Positions 41,501 to 50,550 of a stretch of 64,000 bases of DNA are shown piece after piece. This stretch comes from JABMQF01 sp964563755 (GTDB taxonomy: Archaea; Nanobdellota; Nanobdellia; Woesearchaeales; UBA11576), in contig CAZLYC010000005.1 of the NCBI GenBank assembly GCA_964563755.1, positions 1 through 64,000 on the forward strand, written 5' to 3'. The first letter of the stretch is position 1. Each line of letters begins with the position of its first letter. Made by a program: the position numbers and the translations under genes. The notes under the pieces were generated by a model. That model was given only the letters and a program-made list of their open reading frames with translations. It was not told the origin of the DNA and did no database searches.

Positions 41501-42074
41501 GAGAGTGTAGGTCCATTCCTGACCTGAACACGCGCGTCTTCTTTATCTTTGCGTATTTGCTTACAAGCCTGAGCTGTTCCTTGTATGGTCGTATGAACTT
41601 TCCTTGGTCCATGTTGTAGAAGAACTTTCCAATTAAATTATATTTCAGTGGCACAAGGTCGACGATTATTATCTTCTCCCTAGTGATTCTTTTAGCCTCG
41701 TTAAGCACCTTGCCTATATCTTTCTCTGGTGTGTGGTGCAGGAAGCTTAGCATGAACGCACAGTCGAAGTGCTTATCAGGGAAACCTGTTTTAGACGCGT
41801 CTTTAACAAGGAATTTCTTCTTTTTCGTGCCGTATTTCTTCTGAGCGTATTTTATGTGGCGTGCATCAAGGTCAACGCCAATATAGGAACCATGAGCAAG
41901 GCACGAAAATTCGCCAGTTCCGCACGCAATATCTATTATTCGTTTATTAGAAGTATCTCCTGCTTCTTTCCTTATATTGCTCCTTACAGTTATCATGCCT
42001 GCTTCTATGACATTACGTATGATATTGCTCAAAAGAGGATTTTTGCAGAGTTTGTGTATTATGTTCTTGCTCAT
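41478..42074 (-). CDS. class I SAM-dependent methyltransferase
   Basis: 198 residues. Motif I IIDIACGTGEFSCLAHG (about 46-62), acidic GVDLDARHI, motif II KDASKTGFPDKHFDCAFML and FLHHTP are standard for small-molecule methyltransferases of the UbiE/COQ5-like class. The start overlaps the upstream GT2 gene by 4 nt (ATGA). In this setting it probably O-methylates a sugar or lipid carrier. Not a UbiE orthologue by context. Confidence 0.85.
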   Translation of the reverse strand: MSKNIIHKLCKNPLLSNIIRNVIEAGMITVRSNIRKEAGDTSNKRIIDIACGTGEFSCLAHGSYIGVDLDARHIKYAQKKYGTKKKKFLVKDASKTGFPDKHFDCAFMLSFLHHTPEKDIGKVLNEAKRITREKIIIVDLVPLKYNLIGKFFYNMDQGKFIRPYKEQLRLVSKYAKIKKTRVFRSGMDLHSLIVCSPE

Positions 42075-42805
42075 TTTGGCTGCACACTGTCTATGCTGAA
42101 CTCGAGTTTCAGCCTTAATATTGATAGTATGTAATTCTTGACCGTTTTATATAGTTTTACAGTGCTGCCGGGGTCTTCTATCCACGTGACAGGTATCTCT
42201 TTTATCTTGTAGCCCCATCTTTGGCATTTAAACAGTAATTCTGAATCAAAGAACCATTCCTGATCCAGGACGTGCGGCACGACTTCAGTTATGACTTTCC
42301 TGTTTACTGCCTTGAATCCACACTGTGCATCTCTGAAAGCTACGCCAAGGAAGTGTTTTAGCAGAAATACGTATCCTCTCGAAAGTATCTCTCTCTTGAT
42401 TGAGCGTTTTATCTTGGCCCCTTTCATCAGTCTCGAGCCAGTCGCTATATCATATCCCTTCTTCCCTATTGCATCGATGAGTTTAGGGAATGCATCAAGA
42501 CCTGTTGACAGATCAATATCCATGTAGCTGCATATGTCGGCAGTGCTCTCTGTCCATGCTTTTCTGAGTGCCCTTCCTCTTCCTCTTTGCTCGAGGCGGA
42601 TGAAATCAACGTCTGGATACTCTTGTTTCAGCTCCTTGCATATCTGGTTTGTCTTGTCTGTAGAACCGTTGTCGACAACGACTATCCTAGAATCATAATC
42701 AGGCATCCTCTTTTTGACAAATTCTCGTAATACGACGACGCTTTTCCTAAGCTGTGCTTCTTCATTAAGGACTGGTAGGTTGATTTCGAGTTTGAGCTTG
42801 TTCAT
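42071..42805 (-). CDS. GT2 glycosyltransferase, dolichyl-phosphate sugar synthase type
   Basis: 244 residues from ATG 42805, with GGAGG upstream and an ATGA overlap with the galE stop; the frame extends to 42853 but inside galE. NLPVLNEEAQLRKSVVVLRE, VVVDNGSTDKTN, RGRGRALRKAWTESTADICS and YMDIDLSTGLDAFPKLIDAI carry the GT-A D-x-D site; FRDAQCGFKAVNRKVI and QEWFFDSELLFKCQRWGYKI are typical of DPG synthases that make dolichyl-phosphate glucose. The donor may be the GalE product, UDP-galactose or UDP-glucose. Confidence 0.87.
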   Translation of the reverse strand: MNKLKLEINLPVLNEEAQLRKSVVVLREFVKKRMPDYDSRIVVVDNGSTDKTNQICKELKQEYPDVDFIRLEQRGRGRALRKAWTESTADICSYMDIDLSTGLDAFPKLIDAIGKKGYDIATGSRLMKGAKIKRSIKREILSRGYVFLLKHFLGVAFRDAQCGFKAVNRKVITEVVPHVLDQEWFFDSELLFKCQRWGYKIKEIPVTWIEDPGSTVKLYKTVKNYILSILRLKLEFSIDSVQPK

Positions 42806-43812
42806 TTTGTTTCCTCCGGAAATCCGTTCGGGTGCGAAGAGTGCCACTCCCATGCGCTCTTGATTATTGAGTTGAGGTCGTGTTTCGGTTTCCAGCCTAG
42901 TTCTTTTTCAATCTTGCTTGAATCCGCGATGAGTATCGATGGGTCTCCAGGCCTTCTCTCCGTCTCGATTGCATTTATCGGATGTCCTGTTATCTTGCGT
43001 GCGGCCTCTATTATCTGCTTTACTGAGTATCCTGTCCCGTTTCCGAGGTTGTATTGTGCGCTTTTGTTTGTCTTAAGCAATGAATCGAGCGCCAGTACGT
43101 GAGCGTCTGCAAGGTCTGTGACGTGTATATAGTCACGCACGCAAGTTCCGTCCTTAGTAGGATAGTCTGTGCCGAATATTTTTATTTCTTTTCTTTTGCC
43201 AAGAGCGGCCTGTAAGACAAGTGGAATTAAATGTGTCTCAGGCTTATGGTCCTCTCCAATCCCAAAATCAGCCCCGGCAGCGTTGAAATATCGTAACGCA
43301 ATATACTTGAGTCCATAGGCCATCTCGAAGTCAGAAAGCATTTGCTCTATCATAAGTTTTGTCTGCCCGTAGACATTTATGGGGCATTTTTTTGTATCTT
43401 CTTTTATTGGGACGAGGTCAGGATAGCCGAAGAGTGCTGCAGTGGATGAGAAAATTATCTTTTTTACACCGTTATTTGTCATTGCTTCTAGCAGATTAAG
43501 CGTGTTCACCACATTGTTCCTGTAGAACCTCGCAGGCTCTTTCATCGATTCTCCAGCTTCTATGAATGCTGCGAAGTGTATCACTGCATCGAACTTGTTT
43601 TCTTTGAATACGGAATCAAGCTTTTTCGCGTCACACAGGTCTCCTACAATAAGTTTAGCCTCTTTTGGCACACTTGCCTTGTGGCCGTTACAGAGATTAT
43701 CGTATATGACGACATCATGTTTTTTGGCCAGAAGTCTACGTACTGTATGACTTCCTATGTACCCTGCTCCGCCTGTGACCAGTATCTTAGATATTTTTTC
43801 CACCCTGAGCAA
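42802..43812 (-). CDS. galE: UDP-glucose 4-epimerase
   Basis: 336 residues from TTG 43812; GTG 43803 is an alternative, and both overlap the preceding GT4 gene. ILVTGGAGYIGSHTVRRLLA (about 10-29), IHFAAFIEAGESMKEPARFY, FSSTAALFGYPD, NVYGQTKLMIEQML (catalytic Tyr-x3-Lys), YFNAAGAD, LIPLVLQAALGKR and YPTKDGTCVRDYIHVTDLA give a confident GalE assignment. Interconverts UDP-Glc and UDP-Gal (some also the N-acetyl forms). In an operon with a GT4 upstream and a GT2 and methyltransferase downstream. Confidence 0.93.
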   Translation of the reverse strand: MLRVEKISKILVTGGAGYIGSHTVRRLLAKKHDVVIYDNLCNGHKASVPKEAKLIVGDLCDAKKLDSVFKENKFDAVIHFAAFIEAGESMKEPARFYRNNVVNTLNLLEAMTNNGVKKIIFSSTAALFGYPDLVPIKEDTKKCPINVYGQTKLMIEQMLSDFEMAYGLKYIALRYFNAAGADFGIGEDHKPETHLIPLVLQAALGKRKEIKIFGTDYPTKDGTCVRDYIHVTDLADAHVLALDSLLKTNKSAQYNLGNGTGYSVKQIIEAARKITGHPINAIETERRPGDPSILIADSSKIEKELGWKPKHDLNSIIKSAWEWHSSHPNGFPEETK

Positions 43813-44944
43813 TCAAAGAGTTATAGAGCGTTATATACTTTTCCGTGATTCTTTCAGTGTTGAATTCGTTTTTGACTTTTTCAATTAGCTCTTTGGATGC
43901 AGAATCTCTTTTTTTCTTTTCAAATGACAGAACTGCATCAGCAATCTGTTTCGGATTATCAAAATCTACAAGCTTCCCTGTGTTTTTATTCACTAAATCA
44001 AGCGCCACACCCACTCTTGTGCATATCAGTGGAAGTCCTGCAGCTGCGGCTTCAAGTATTGTCTGCCCGAAGTTCTCCCACAGGGATGTATAGACAAAGA
44101 TGTCTGCTTTGTTATAATAATCAACCAACTCATCACCATATTTTGCGCCGACAAATTCAACTTTATCATTTAAGCCGAGTTCTGAAACAAGATTCTTCAG
44201 TTCATAGAGATAATCTCCTTTCTCTGTGTCGCTTCTTTTTACAGCGCCGCCTACAACAGTAAGCAGAACATTCTTTTTCTGAAGTATCTTCAAAGCGTGT
44301 ATTATTGGTTCTATGTTCCTGTCTTTGCTTATCCTGCCGACAAACAGCAATCTTGTCTCTTGCCAGTCTTTTTGAGCAGGAGCGTATTTCGATGCATCTA
44401 TCCCGACAGGGATTATGTGTATCTTCTTCTTATCAACGCCGAACTCGATAGCCTCATCAAACTCCTGTTTTGTGTTGACTATCACAGCATCTGCATCAAG
44501 TGCTATCTTCTTGTAGAGCAGGTCATAGAATAGGTACGGCAGTTTCATGATGCCTTTTACGAATGATTTGTAACCTAGCAATGAGCCATGATTCTGGAAT
44601 ATGAATGGTTTACCGAGCTTTTTAGCGGTTTTGTAGGCTATTTCTGTCTGGTATCCCCTATAGCTGTGCGCATGCATTATATCAAAATCAGTGAGCATCT
44701 TCTTGATTGCTGGCGTGTAGAAATATTTCATGAAACAAAACTTAATTGGAAAACGATAGACTTCTACTCCTTCTATCTTCTCATGCGCAGGCTTATTCTC
44801 AACTCCGAAATTAGAAGTAAAAACAGGTGAGCTTATGCCTATTTTCTCAAGTTCTTTGCTTACCCTGAACGCCTGGTTCGCTGGTCCGCTCATTACAGGA
44901 TAGAATGATTCTATTGTCCGTATTATCTTTATTTTCCGAGCCAT
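43787..44944 (-). CDS. GT4 glycosyltransferase
   Basis: 385 residues. N-terminal acceptor domain with ESFYPVMSGPANQAFRVSKE, MHAHSYRGYQTEIAYKTAKK and FIFQNHGSLLGYKSF; donor domain with RLLFVGRISKDRNIEPIIHA (about 200-219), VEFVGAKYGDELVDYYNKAD and QTILEAAAAGLPLICTRVGV. First gene of the GT4-galE-GT2-methyltransferase transcript on the minus strand. Divergent from wecB. Confidence 0.88.
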   Translation of the reverse strand: MARKIKIIRTIESFYPVMSGPANQAFRVSKELEKIGISSPVFTSNFGVENKPAHEKIEGVEVYRFPIKFCFMKYFYTPAIKKMLTDFDIMHAHSYRGYQTEIAYKTAKKLGKPFIFQNHGSLLGYKSFVKGIMKLPYLFYDLLYKKIALDADAVIVNTKQEFDEAIEFGVDKKKIHIIPVGIDASKYAPAQKDWQETRLLFVGRISKDRNIEPIIHALKILQKKNVLLTVVGGAVKRSDTEKGDYLYELKNLVSELGLNDKVEFVGAKYGDELVDYYNKADIFVYTSLWENFGQTILEAAAAGLPLICTRVGVALDLVNKNTGKLVDFDNPKQIADAVLSFEKKKRDSASKELIEKVKNEFNTERITEKYITLYNSLIAQGGKNI

Positions 44945-45055
44945 ATTGTCAAACTGCCTTATAAGCTCTATTAGCTAGGTGTTTTTAATAAACTTAATAT
45001 ATATCTTTATGTTTTTTGACTGTATTCTATTTAAATAGTTGAATAGGTGTTTCAC

Positions 45056-46183
45056 ATGGCAAAGAAACTGAAGGTCGTCACTGTTTTGGGAACAAGGCCT
45101 GAGATAATTAGGCTCGCGAGCGTTATTAAGAAGCTTGACAAGGAAGTTAATCATATCCTTGTCCATACTGGCCAGAATTATGATTATGAATTGAACGAGG
45201 TTTTCTTTAAGGATTTAGGTCTTAAGAAGCCTGATTATTTCTTGGGTTGCAAGGCAGATACTTTGGGCCAGCAGATTGGAAATATCATTGTAAAGAGCGA
45301 AGAAGTGTTGAAGAAAGAGAATCCGGACTGCATGCTCATTTTAGGAGACACTAACAGCGCTCTCTCTGTAATAATAGCGAAAAGGATGAAGATTCCAATT
45401 TTCCATATGGAGGCAGGAAACCGCTGCTTCAACGAGAATGTTCCTGAGGAAATCAACAGGAGGATTGTCGATCATACTGCAGATTTCAACTTGTGCTATA
45501 CAGAGCACGCAAAACTGAATCTTATAAGAGAAGGCCTTCCTTCCAACAGGATTTTTGTGACCGGCTCTCCGTTGGCTGAAGTTCTGGAAGAGAACAAGGA
45601 CAAGATAGAGAAGTCAAATATTCTAAAAGAGTTGAAGCTGTCTCCGAAAAAATACATCGTCGCATCAGCCCACAGGGAAGAGAACATAGACGACGAGCGT
45701 AGGTTCAAAGCATTGTTTGAGTCTTTCAATGAAGTTGTGAATGAGTTTGACATGCCGCTTATACTTTCAACGCATCCTAGAACCAAGAAGAAGCTTGATT
45801 CAGCGAACATGAAACTCGATAAGAGGATTCAGGTAATGAAGCCTTTTGGTTTCTTTGATTTTGTGAAGCTCCAGAAGAATGCTTTTGTCGTCATAAGTGA
45901 TTCAGGCACGATAAGTGAGGAGTCTGCTATGCTGAATTTCCCTGCATTGATGACCAGGACTAATTCAGAAAGACCTGAAGCAATAGACAATGGAACGATG
46001 ATACTGAGCGGTGTTGAAAAGGAGAATATCTTGCCTTGTATTCACGCTATAACTAAATACCGAAAAAGCAATGATGAGATTCCAGCACGGTACAAGAACA
46101 AGGACTGCTCTGACCGCGTCTTGAAGATGATTCTCGGCCTATCAAGGCTTGTCGACAGAAGACTAAAGATTGTGGAATACTAG
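45056..46183 (+). CDS. wecB: UDP-N-acetylglucosamine 2-epimerase family enzyme
   Basis: 375 residues from ATG 45056 (GGTG at 45046-45049; TATA-like CTATTTAAATAG at 45027-45038). VVTVLGTRPEIIRLASVIKK, HTGQNYDYELNEVFF, LGDTNSALSVI, FHMEAGNRCFNENVPEEINR, SAHREENI and SDSGTISEESAML mark the non-hydrolysing epimerase family. Members convert UDP-GlcNAc to UDP-ManNAc; the close relatives CapG/WbjD make UDP-FucNAc from UDP-N-acetyl-L-talosamine. Because capE- and capF-like genes lie 2.4 kb downstream on the same strand, the CapG role is a serious alternative. Confidence 0.92.
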   Translation: MAKKLKVVTVLGTRPEIIRLASVIKKLDKEVNHILVHTGQNYDYELNEVFFKDLGLKKPDYFLGCKADTLGQQIGNIIVKSEEVLKKENPDCMLILGDTNSALSVIIAKRMKIPIFHMEAGNRCFNENVPEEINRRIVDHTADFNLCYTEHAKLNLIREGLPSNRIFVTGSPLAEVLEENKDKIEKSNILKELKLSPKKYIVASAHREENIDDERRFKALFESFNEVVNEFDMPLILSTHPRTKKKLDSANMKLDKRIQVMKPFGFFDFVKLQKNAFVVISDSGTISEESAMLNFPALMTRTNSERPEAIDNGTMILSGVEKENILPCIHAITKYRKSNDEIPARYKNKDCSDRVLKMILGLSRLVDRRLKIVEY

Positions 46184-46190
46184 AAAGAAC

Positions 46191-47384
46191 ATGAACATTC
46201 TCGAAGTCCATGAAGTGAATTACTTCAAGAAGCCTATCTTTGAGTTCATAGAGATACCTGAAGCTCTTTCCCTGAAAGGTCACGACGTGACTATGGTTGA
46301 CTTCGGTGAAGGGGATAACAAGATTTTTTCTCTGAAAACTCAGACTTTCAAGGCGAATCGCGTATTTAAGAACTCAAAAGCGAAGGTTGTCAGGCCTGGC
46401 GCAATCTTTCTAGGCTCTCTCATCGCAAGATTCACCAACATGTTCACAAGTTACTTCGTATTAAGACGACTTTTCAAGGAAAAGAAGTTCGATGCAGTCA
46501 TCCTTTACTCTGTTCCAACGAACGGTTGGATAACTGTGAAGCTCGCAAAGAAGTTCAATGTTCCAGTATTTTTCAGGACATTAGACGTTCTGTATAAACT
46601 CAGGCCTTTTCCTTTTCCTATAAAGCAGATAGTATACGCCCTAGAGAGATACGTCTACAAGAACTCTGATTATATACTCGCTCTTACACCAAGACTCGGC
46701 CTTTACTGCGGCAGGAAGGACTTTCTTCCATTATATCCTGCAGTTAACGATAAGATATTCTATCCGTTAGAAAAGAACGATAAGAAGCTTGCATCGCTCA
46801 GAAAAAAATACAACATAAAAATAGAAGACAAAGTAATACTCTATCTTGGTACCTTCTATGAATTCGGGGGTCTTGATAATTTCATATCTAATTTAAAGAA
46901 TATCCAGAAGAAAGTGAAGAACGCAAAGCTATTGCTTGTAGGTGGTGGAGCAACTGAGCAAGTATTGAAAGAACTTGTAAAAAAAGAGGGTTTAGAAGAA
47001 GATGTTATCTTCACAGGCTTTGTTCCTTACGACAAAGTCAACGAGTACACCAACCTTTCAGATGTCTGCATAAACCCGTTCAAGGATTGTGAAGCTACAA
47101 AGCACATAATCCCGGCAAAATTATTCCAATACCTCGCATGCAAAAAAACAATAGTATCAAGAAAACTAAAAGGCATCCTGGACATAATCCCTGACAAAGG
47201 CTTAGGTGTAATCTACGCAGAGTCCGATGATAATCTGATTAAAGAGACAATCCGTGTCCTTTCAGATGAGGAGCTTAATAGGTCTATAGCAGAAAAAGGT
47301 TATGTTTTCACAAAGGAGAACCATTCTTGGCCTGTTTTCATAGATAAGCTGGAAACGTATCTTAAGAAATATGGTAAGAAGTAA
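46191..47384 (+). CDS. GT4 glycosyltransferase
   Basis: 397 residues from ATG 46191, 7 nt after the wecB stop; a TTG at 46170 would overlap wecB. Acceptor domain with EVHEVNYFKKPIFEFIEIPE; donor domain with VILYLGTFYEFGGLDNFISN (about 221-240), LLLVGGGATEQVLKELVKKE, VIFTGFVPYDKVNEYTNLSD and IIPAKLFQYLACKKTIVSRK. In an operon with wecB and so likely transfers the HexNAc whose nucleotide form that enzyme makes. Confidence 0.87.
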   Translation: MNILEVHEVNYFKKPIFEFIEIPEALSLKGHDVTMVDFGEGDNKIFSLKTQTFKANRVFKNSKAKVVRPGAIFLGSLIARFTNMFTSYFVLRRLFKEKKFDAVILYSVPTNGWITVKLAKKFNVPVFFRTLDVLYKLRPFPFPIKQIVYALERYVYKNSDYILALTPRLGLYCGRKDFLPLYPAVNDKIFYPLEKNDKKLASLRKKYNIKIEDKVILYLGTFYEFGGLDNFISNLKNIQKKVKNAKLLLVGGGATEQVLKELVKKEGLEEDVIFTGFVPYDKVNEYTNLSDVCINPFKDCEATKHIIPAKLFQYLACKKTIVSRKLKGILDIIPDKGLGVIYAESDDNLIKETIRVLSDEELNRSIAEKGYVFTKENHSWPVFIDKLETYLKKYGKK

Positions 47385-47391
47385 TCATTTC

Positions 47392-47550
47392 TCAGACATT
47401 TTTTTCAGCTTTGGATAGGTTCTGGCTTTGCTTCTTTACAATACTGTCTACCAGGAACTCCTCGAACATGAATGACCTTCCAGTTTGGATGAACAGGAAC
47501 CTCAGCATCTCCTCTTGAAGTTTTGTGAGCTCGAGTTGACATATATCCAT
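47392..47550 (-). pseudogene. short winged-helix-like remnant
   Basis: An open frame of 52 codons from ATG 47550. It starts LELTKLQEEMLRFLFIQTGR, the kind of first helix found in archaeal winged-helix proteins that often precede nucleotidyltransferase domains, but ends in KKQSQNLSKAEKNV with no rest of the domain. No clear ribosome-binding site. It sits in a gap between the GT4 gene and a Bro-N gene on the same strand as the latter. It is best read as a truncated remnant, although a real small protein is possible. The rest of 47385-47610 shows nothing else. Confidence 0.35.
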
Positions 47551-47609
47551 TTTAGTTAACATAAATGAACTTAAGTTTACAAATCTATCTTTTTTGGAGA
47601 TGCTTCTTA

Positions 47610-48464
47610 TTATTTGTCTGTTGTTTTATGTTTAGAAATTCTTTTTCGTTTCTCTTTTTCAGGCTTATCAAGATAATTATCAGGAGTCGATACTTTTTCA
47701 CCGCTCCTATGTTCAAGCTCTTTTCTGGCTATGCCTGCCACGGTCCCTCCTTCGGTTGCTGCAGTCTTGTTCTGCTCAAATCCTTGTGCATCTTTGTTTC
47801 TTGCTATCCTTGTCGTTGAGGCTTCGCCAAGCATGTTGAATATCAGTTCAAGGTCGTCCATATGGTCGCGTAGATTCTCTTTATTCAGACCTTTGAGTTC
47901 TTTGTACTCTTCGACAGTCTTCCCGAATGTTGCCTTGCTTATTTCGTTTGTGAGTATTGCATATTCCCTTCCTTCATCCACTCCGCGTTTCTTCCATTCG
48001 TCTGTGAGCTCCTGTCTTACTGCTATACCTCTCACTCTTTTTTCAATCCAATCATCAGAATAGCCTTTCGCCTTGTATAGCTTCTTCATCCTGGCCTGCG
48101 CAAGCTCAGGGTTTTGTATCTCTTCAACACGTTCGTAGCCTACCTGGGCAAGCCATTGCTTGAATGGTTCTGCATTTTTTGATGGGATGGATTGTATGAT
48201 TCTAAATAGGGTTTTAGTGTTAGCGCAGTCAGTATCGTAGAACTTGCCGTCTGCTGCTTGCAATTTCAGTTGGTTACATTTTGTAACCGCCTCGCTTCCT
48301 TCTTTATTCAACCTATGTTTGAGGACTTTCCAATAATTGCGTGCATCTTCGCTTTCAGTCAATGCAGCGATTATATCAACTACTGAGAACCACCATTCTC
48401 CATTGTGCCAAATCCTTCTGATTTTTTTCCCTTGAAAAACAAGCAGTGCTTTGTCTTTGTCCAT
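47610..48464 (-). CDS. Bro-N / DinD-like DNA-binding protein
   Basis: 284 residues. The N-terminal ~100 residues are a Bro-N fold: KIRRIWHNGEWWFSVVDIIA (about 13-32), ARNYWKVLKHRL, LFRIIQSIPSKNAEPFKQWL. The rest resembles DinD-type proteins (KRVRGIAVRQELTDEWKKRG, EYAILTNEISKATFGKTVEEY, LGEASTTRIARNKDAQGFEQ) and ends in a basic tail. Bro-N domains are common in viruses and mobile elements and bind DNA. TATA-like TTTATAAGC lies 23-31 nt upstream of the ATG, so it is leaderless. It stands alone in a glycan island, consistent with insertion of a mobile gene. Confidence 0.85.
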   Translation of the reverse strand: MDKDKALLVFQGKKIRRIWHNGEWWFSVVDIIAALTESEDARNYWKVLKHRLNKEGSEAVTKCNQLKLQAADGKFYDTDCANTKTLFRIIQSIPSKNAEPFKQWLAQVGYERVEEIQNPELAQARMKKLYKAKGYSDDWIEKRVRGIAVRQELTDEWKKRGVDEGREYAILTNEISKATFGKTVEEYKELKGLNKENLRDHMDDLELIFNMLGEASTTRIARNKDAQGFEQNKTAATEGGTVAGIARKELEHRSGEKVSTPDNYLDKPEKEKRKRISKHKTTDK

Positions 48465-48616
48465 ATTACCTATGATGTTGTTCTAGCTTATAAACCTCAC
48501 GTGCATCTGTCCAGTGGACATGCAGAATTAAGCTTAATGGCCTGTATCTGGAATATGGACCTTTTAAATCAGCAATATTTAAATAGTATTCAATTTGACT
48601 TTGCCCTGTGATTCAT

Positions 48617-49705
48617 ATGGCAAAATCTATTTTTGACAATGCTACAATCCTCATTACAGGGGGTACAGGTTCTTGGGGTCAGGAGCTTACAAAACAGCTC
48701 TTAAGAGACCATAATCCTAAGGAGATAAGGATCTATTCCAGGAATGAGCTTAAGCAGGTTGAGATGAAACGCGATTTCAACAACCCTAAACTTAAGTTCC
48801 TGATAGGTGATGTACGTGACCTGAAGCGTCTAAATACTGCTTGTCGTGGATGTGACTATCTTTTCCATACTGCTGCATTGAAGCACGTGACTGTATGTGA
48901 AGAGAATCCTGATGAGACTGTCAAGACGAACATACTTGGCACTCAGAACGCGATTGAGGCAGCAATAAATAACGGTGTCAAGAAGTTCATCGATGTTTCT
49001 ACAGATAAGGCAGTAGACCCGCTCAATCTTTATGGTGTCACAAAAGCATGTGGCGAGAGGCTCACGATAGCAGCGAACAATGAGACTGACAAGACTGTCT
49101 TTGTATGTGTACGTGGCGGCAATGTTATGGGCTCTAATGGCAGTGTCATACCTCTATTCAGGAAGCAGATTGAATTGACTAACGTCTTGACTATTACAGA
49201 CAAGCGCATGAACAGGTTCATATTCTCATTGCCTGATGCAATAAAACTCTTGCTTAAGGCAGCAGTAGATTCAGTCGGCGGAGAAGTATTTGTCATGAAG
49301 ATGCCTGCTTCGTCAATAGTCGAACTTGCAGAGGTAATGAAAGAAGAGCTTGGAGACGCCAAGACAAAGATAGAGTACGTGGGCATAAGGCCTGGCGAGA
49401 AGATTGACGAAGTCCTCGTATCAAGACACGAGGTGCTTAACCGTGTCGTCGATGCAGGAGAGTTCTTCATAATATTACCTTTCTTGGAGATAAAGCGCAC
49501 AGTAGAACACTACAAGAATGTTCCAAGGGTGAAGATGGAAGAATTCAACTCAAGCAACACCAAGATGCTCAATAAGAAAGAGATAAAGGAGCTGCTTGAA
49601 AAGAACGGCTTTCTAGACAAGTCTTTCAAGTATGAGAGCCTGTTGTCAAAGCTGACAAAGGACCAGCTTGAGAGGATTACAAAGAAAGAGAAGTATCTGA
49701 TATAA
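48617..49705 (+). CDS. UDP-GlcNAc 4,6-dehydratase, CapE/FnlA/WbjB type
   Basis: 362 residues from ATG 48617 (GTG 48608 in frame; TGTGAT just upstream can act as ribosome-binding site; TATA-like AATATTTAAATAG at 48577-48589). ILITGGTGSWGQELTKQLLR, IRIYSRNELKQVEMKRDF, FLIGDVRDLKRL, TAALKHVTVCEENPDETVKT, VSTDKAVDPLNLYGVTKACG and GGNVMGSNGSVIPLFRKQIE match the short, soluble 4,6-dehydratase/5-epimerase CapE and its relatives FnlA/WbjB rather than the long membrane FlaA1/CapD form. NAD-dependent first step to UDP-L-FucNAc or UDP-2-acetamido-6-deoxy sugars. Confidence 0.9.
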   Translation: MAKSIFDNATILITGGTGSWGQELTKQLLRDHNPKEIRIYSRNELKQVEMKRDFNNPKLKFLIGDVRDLKRLNTACRGCDYLFHTAALKHVTVCEENPDETVKTNILGTQNAIEAAINNGVKKFIDVSTDKAVDPLNLYGVTKACGERLTIAANNETDKTVFVCVRGGNVMGSNGSVIPLFRKQIELTNVLTITDKRMNRFIFSLPDAIKLLLKAAVDSVGGEVFVMKMPASSIVELAEVMKEELGDAKTKIEYVGIRPGEKIDEVLVSRHEVLNRVVDAGEFFIILPFLEIKRTVEHYKNVPRVKMEEFNSSNTKMLNKKEIKELLEKNGFLDKSFKYESLLSKLTKDQLERITKKEKYLI

Positions 49706-49714
49706 TACTTCAAA

Positions 49715-50548
49715 ATGAATGTCGGAATCACAGGCAATGAAGGTTTTCTCGGTAAATATGTATGGGCTAAGCTAAGTTCCAATAAAGATTTCTCTTTGGA
49801 AGGTTTTGACCTGCCAAAAAATGATATCTTCAACGACGAGCAGCTGAAATCATTCGTGAAAGATAAGGATGTGATAGTCCATCTTGCTGCCCAGAACCGT
49901 GCAGACGACATAACTCTCTGGAAGGCAAATACTGAAGGTCTTTTGAAGCTTCTTTTAGCGATAAAGCAGCATGGAAAAACAGACTGCAGGTTAATTTTTG
50001 CATCATCTTTTCAGGTTTACACACCAACCTACGTAAAGAAGACAATAAAAGAGTCGTTTGAAACAGCGCCCGAAGGGATATATGGAATTTCCAAGCTTGC
50101 AGGCGAGACTCTTGTGAAAAATTATTGTAAAAACCATGCGATATTGAGGATTTCCAACATATATGGTCCTGGCGGAAAGCCATTCTATAATTCAGTTATA
50201 GCAACATTCGCCCACCTGATAAAAGAAGGTAAAGAATTGATAATCAATGGCGACGGTTCGAGCACAAGAGATTTTGTTTTTGTTGAAGATGTTGCAGAGG
50301 CAGTAGAAAAAGCAATTATATCAGAGAAAGTTGGTACGTATAACATCTGCACAGGTGAATCAGTTTCTCTAAACAAAGTAGTCAGCACAATATCAAAGAT
50401 TCTTAAGAAGAAAGTTGATGTCAAATACAATCCGGCGACCGGAAAAGAGCTTATGACCAAGGGCAGTTCCAAAAAAGCAAATGAAGAGCTTGGCTGGGTT
50501 CCAAATTTCGGTTTTAAAGATGGTATGAAAAAAGTATTGGGTGTTTAG
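49715..50548 (+). CDS. SDR reductase matching the N-terminal half of CapF/WbjC
   Basis: 277 residues. VGITGNEGFLGKYVWAKLSS (residues 3-22) is the NAD(P) motif with the CapF-like GNxGFLG form; VHLAAQNRADD, FASSFQVY, YGISKLAGETLVKNYC (catalytic Tyr-x3-Lys) and RISNIYGPGGKPFYNSVIAT follow. Bacterial CapF is one protein with an SDR domain and a C-terminal cupin; here the cupin is a separate gene 2 nt downstream. It should reduce the 4-keto intermediate made by the upstream dehydratase, in the UDP-L-FucNAc route (inference from order and similarity). Confidence 0.82.
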   Translation: MNVGITGNEGFLGKYVWAKLSSNKDFSLEGFDLPKNDIFNDEQLKSFVKDKDVIVHLAAQNRADDITLWKANTEGLLKLLLAIKQHGKTDCRLIFASSFQVYTPTYVKKTIKESFETAPEGIYGISKLAGETLVKNYCKNHAILRISNIYGPGGKPFYNSVIATFAHLIKEGKELIINGDGSSTRDFVFVEDVAEAVEKAIISEKVGTYNICTGESVSLNKVVSTISKILKKKVDVKYNPATGKELMTKGSSKKANEELGWVPNFGFKDGMKKVLGV

Positions 50549-50550
50549 AA

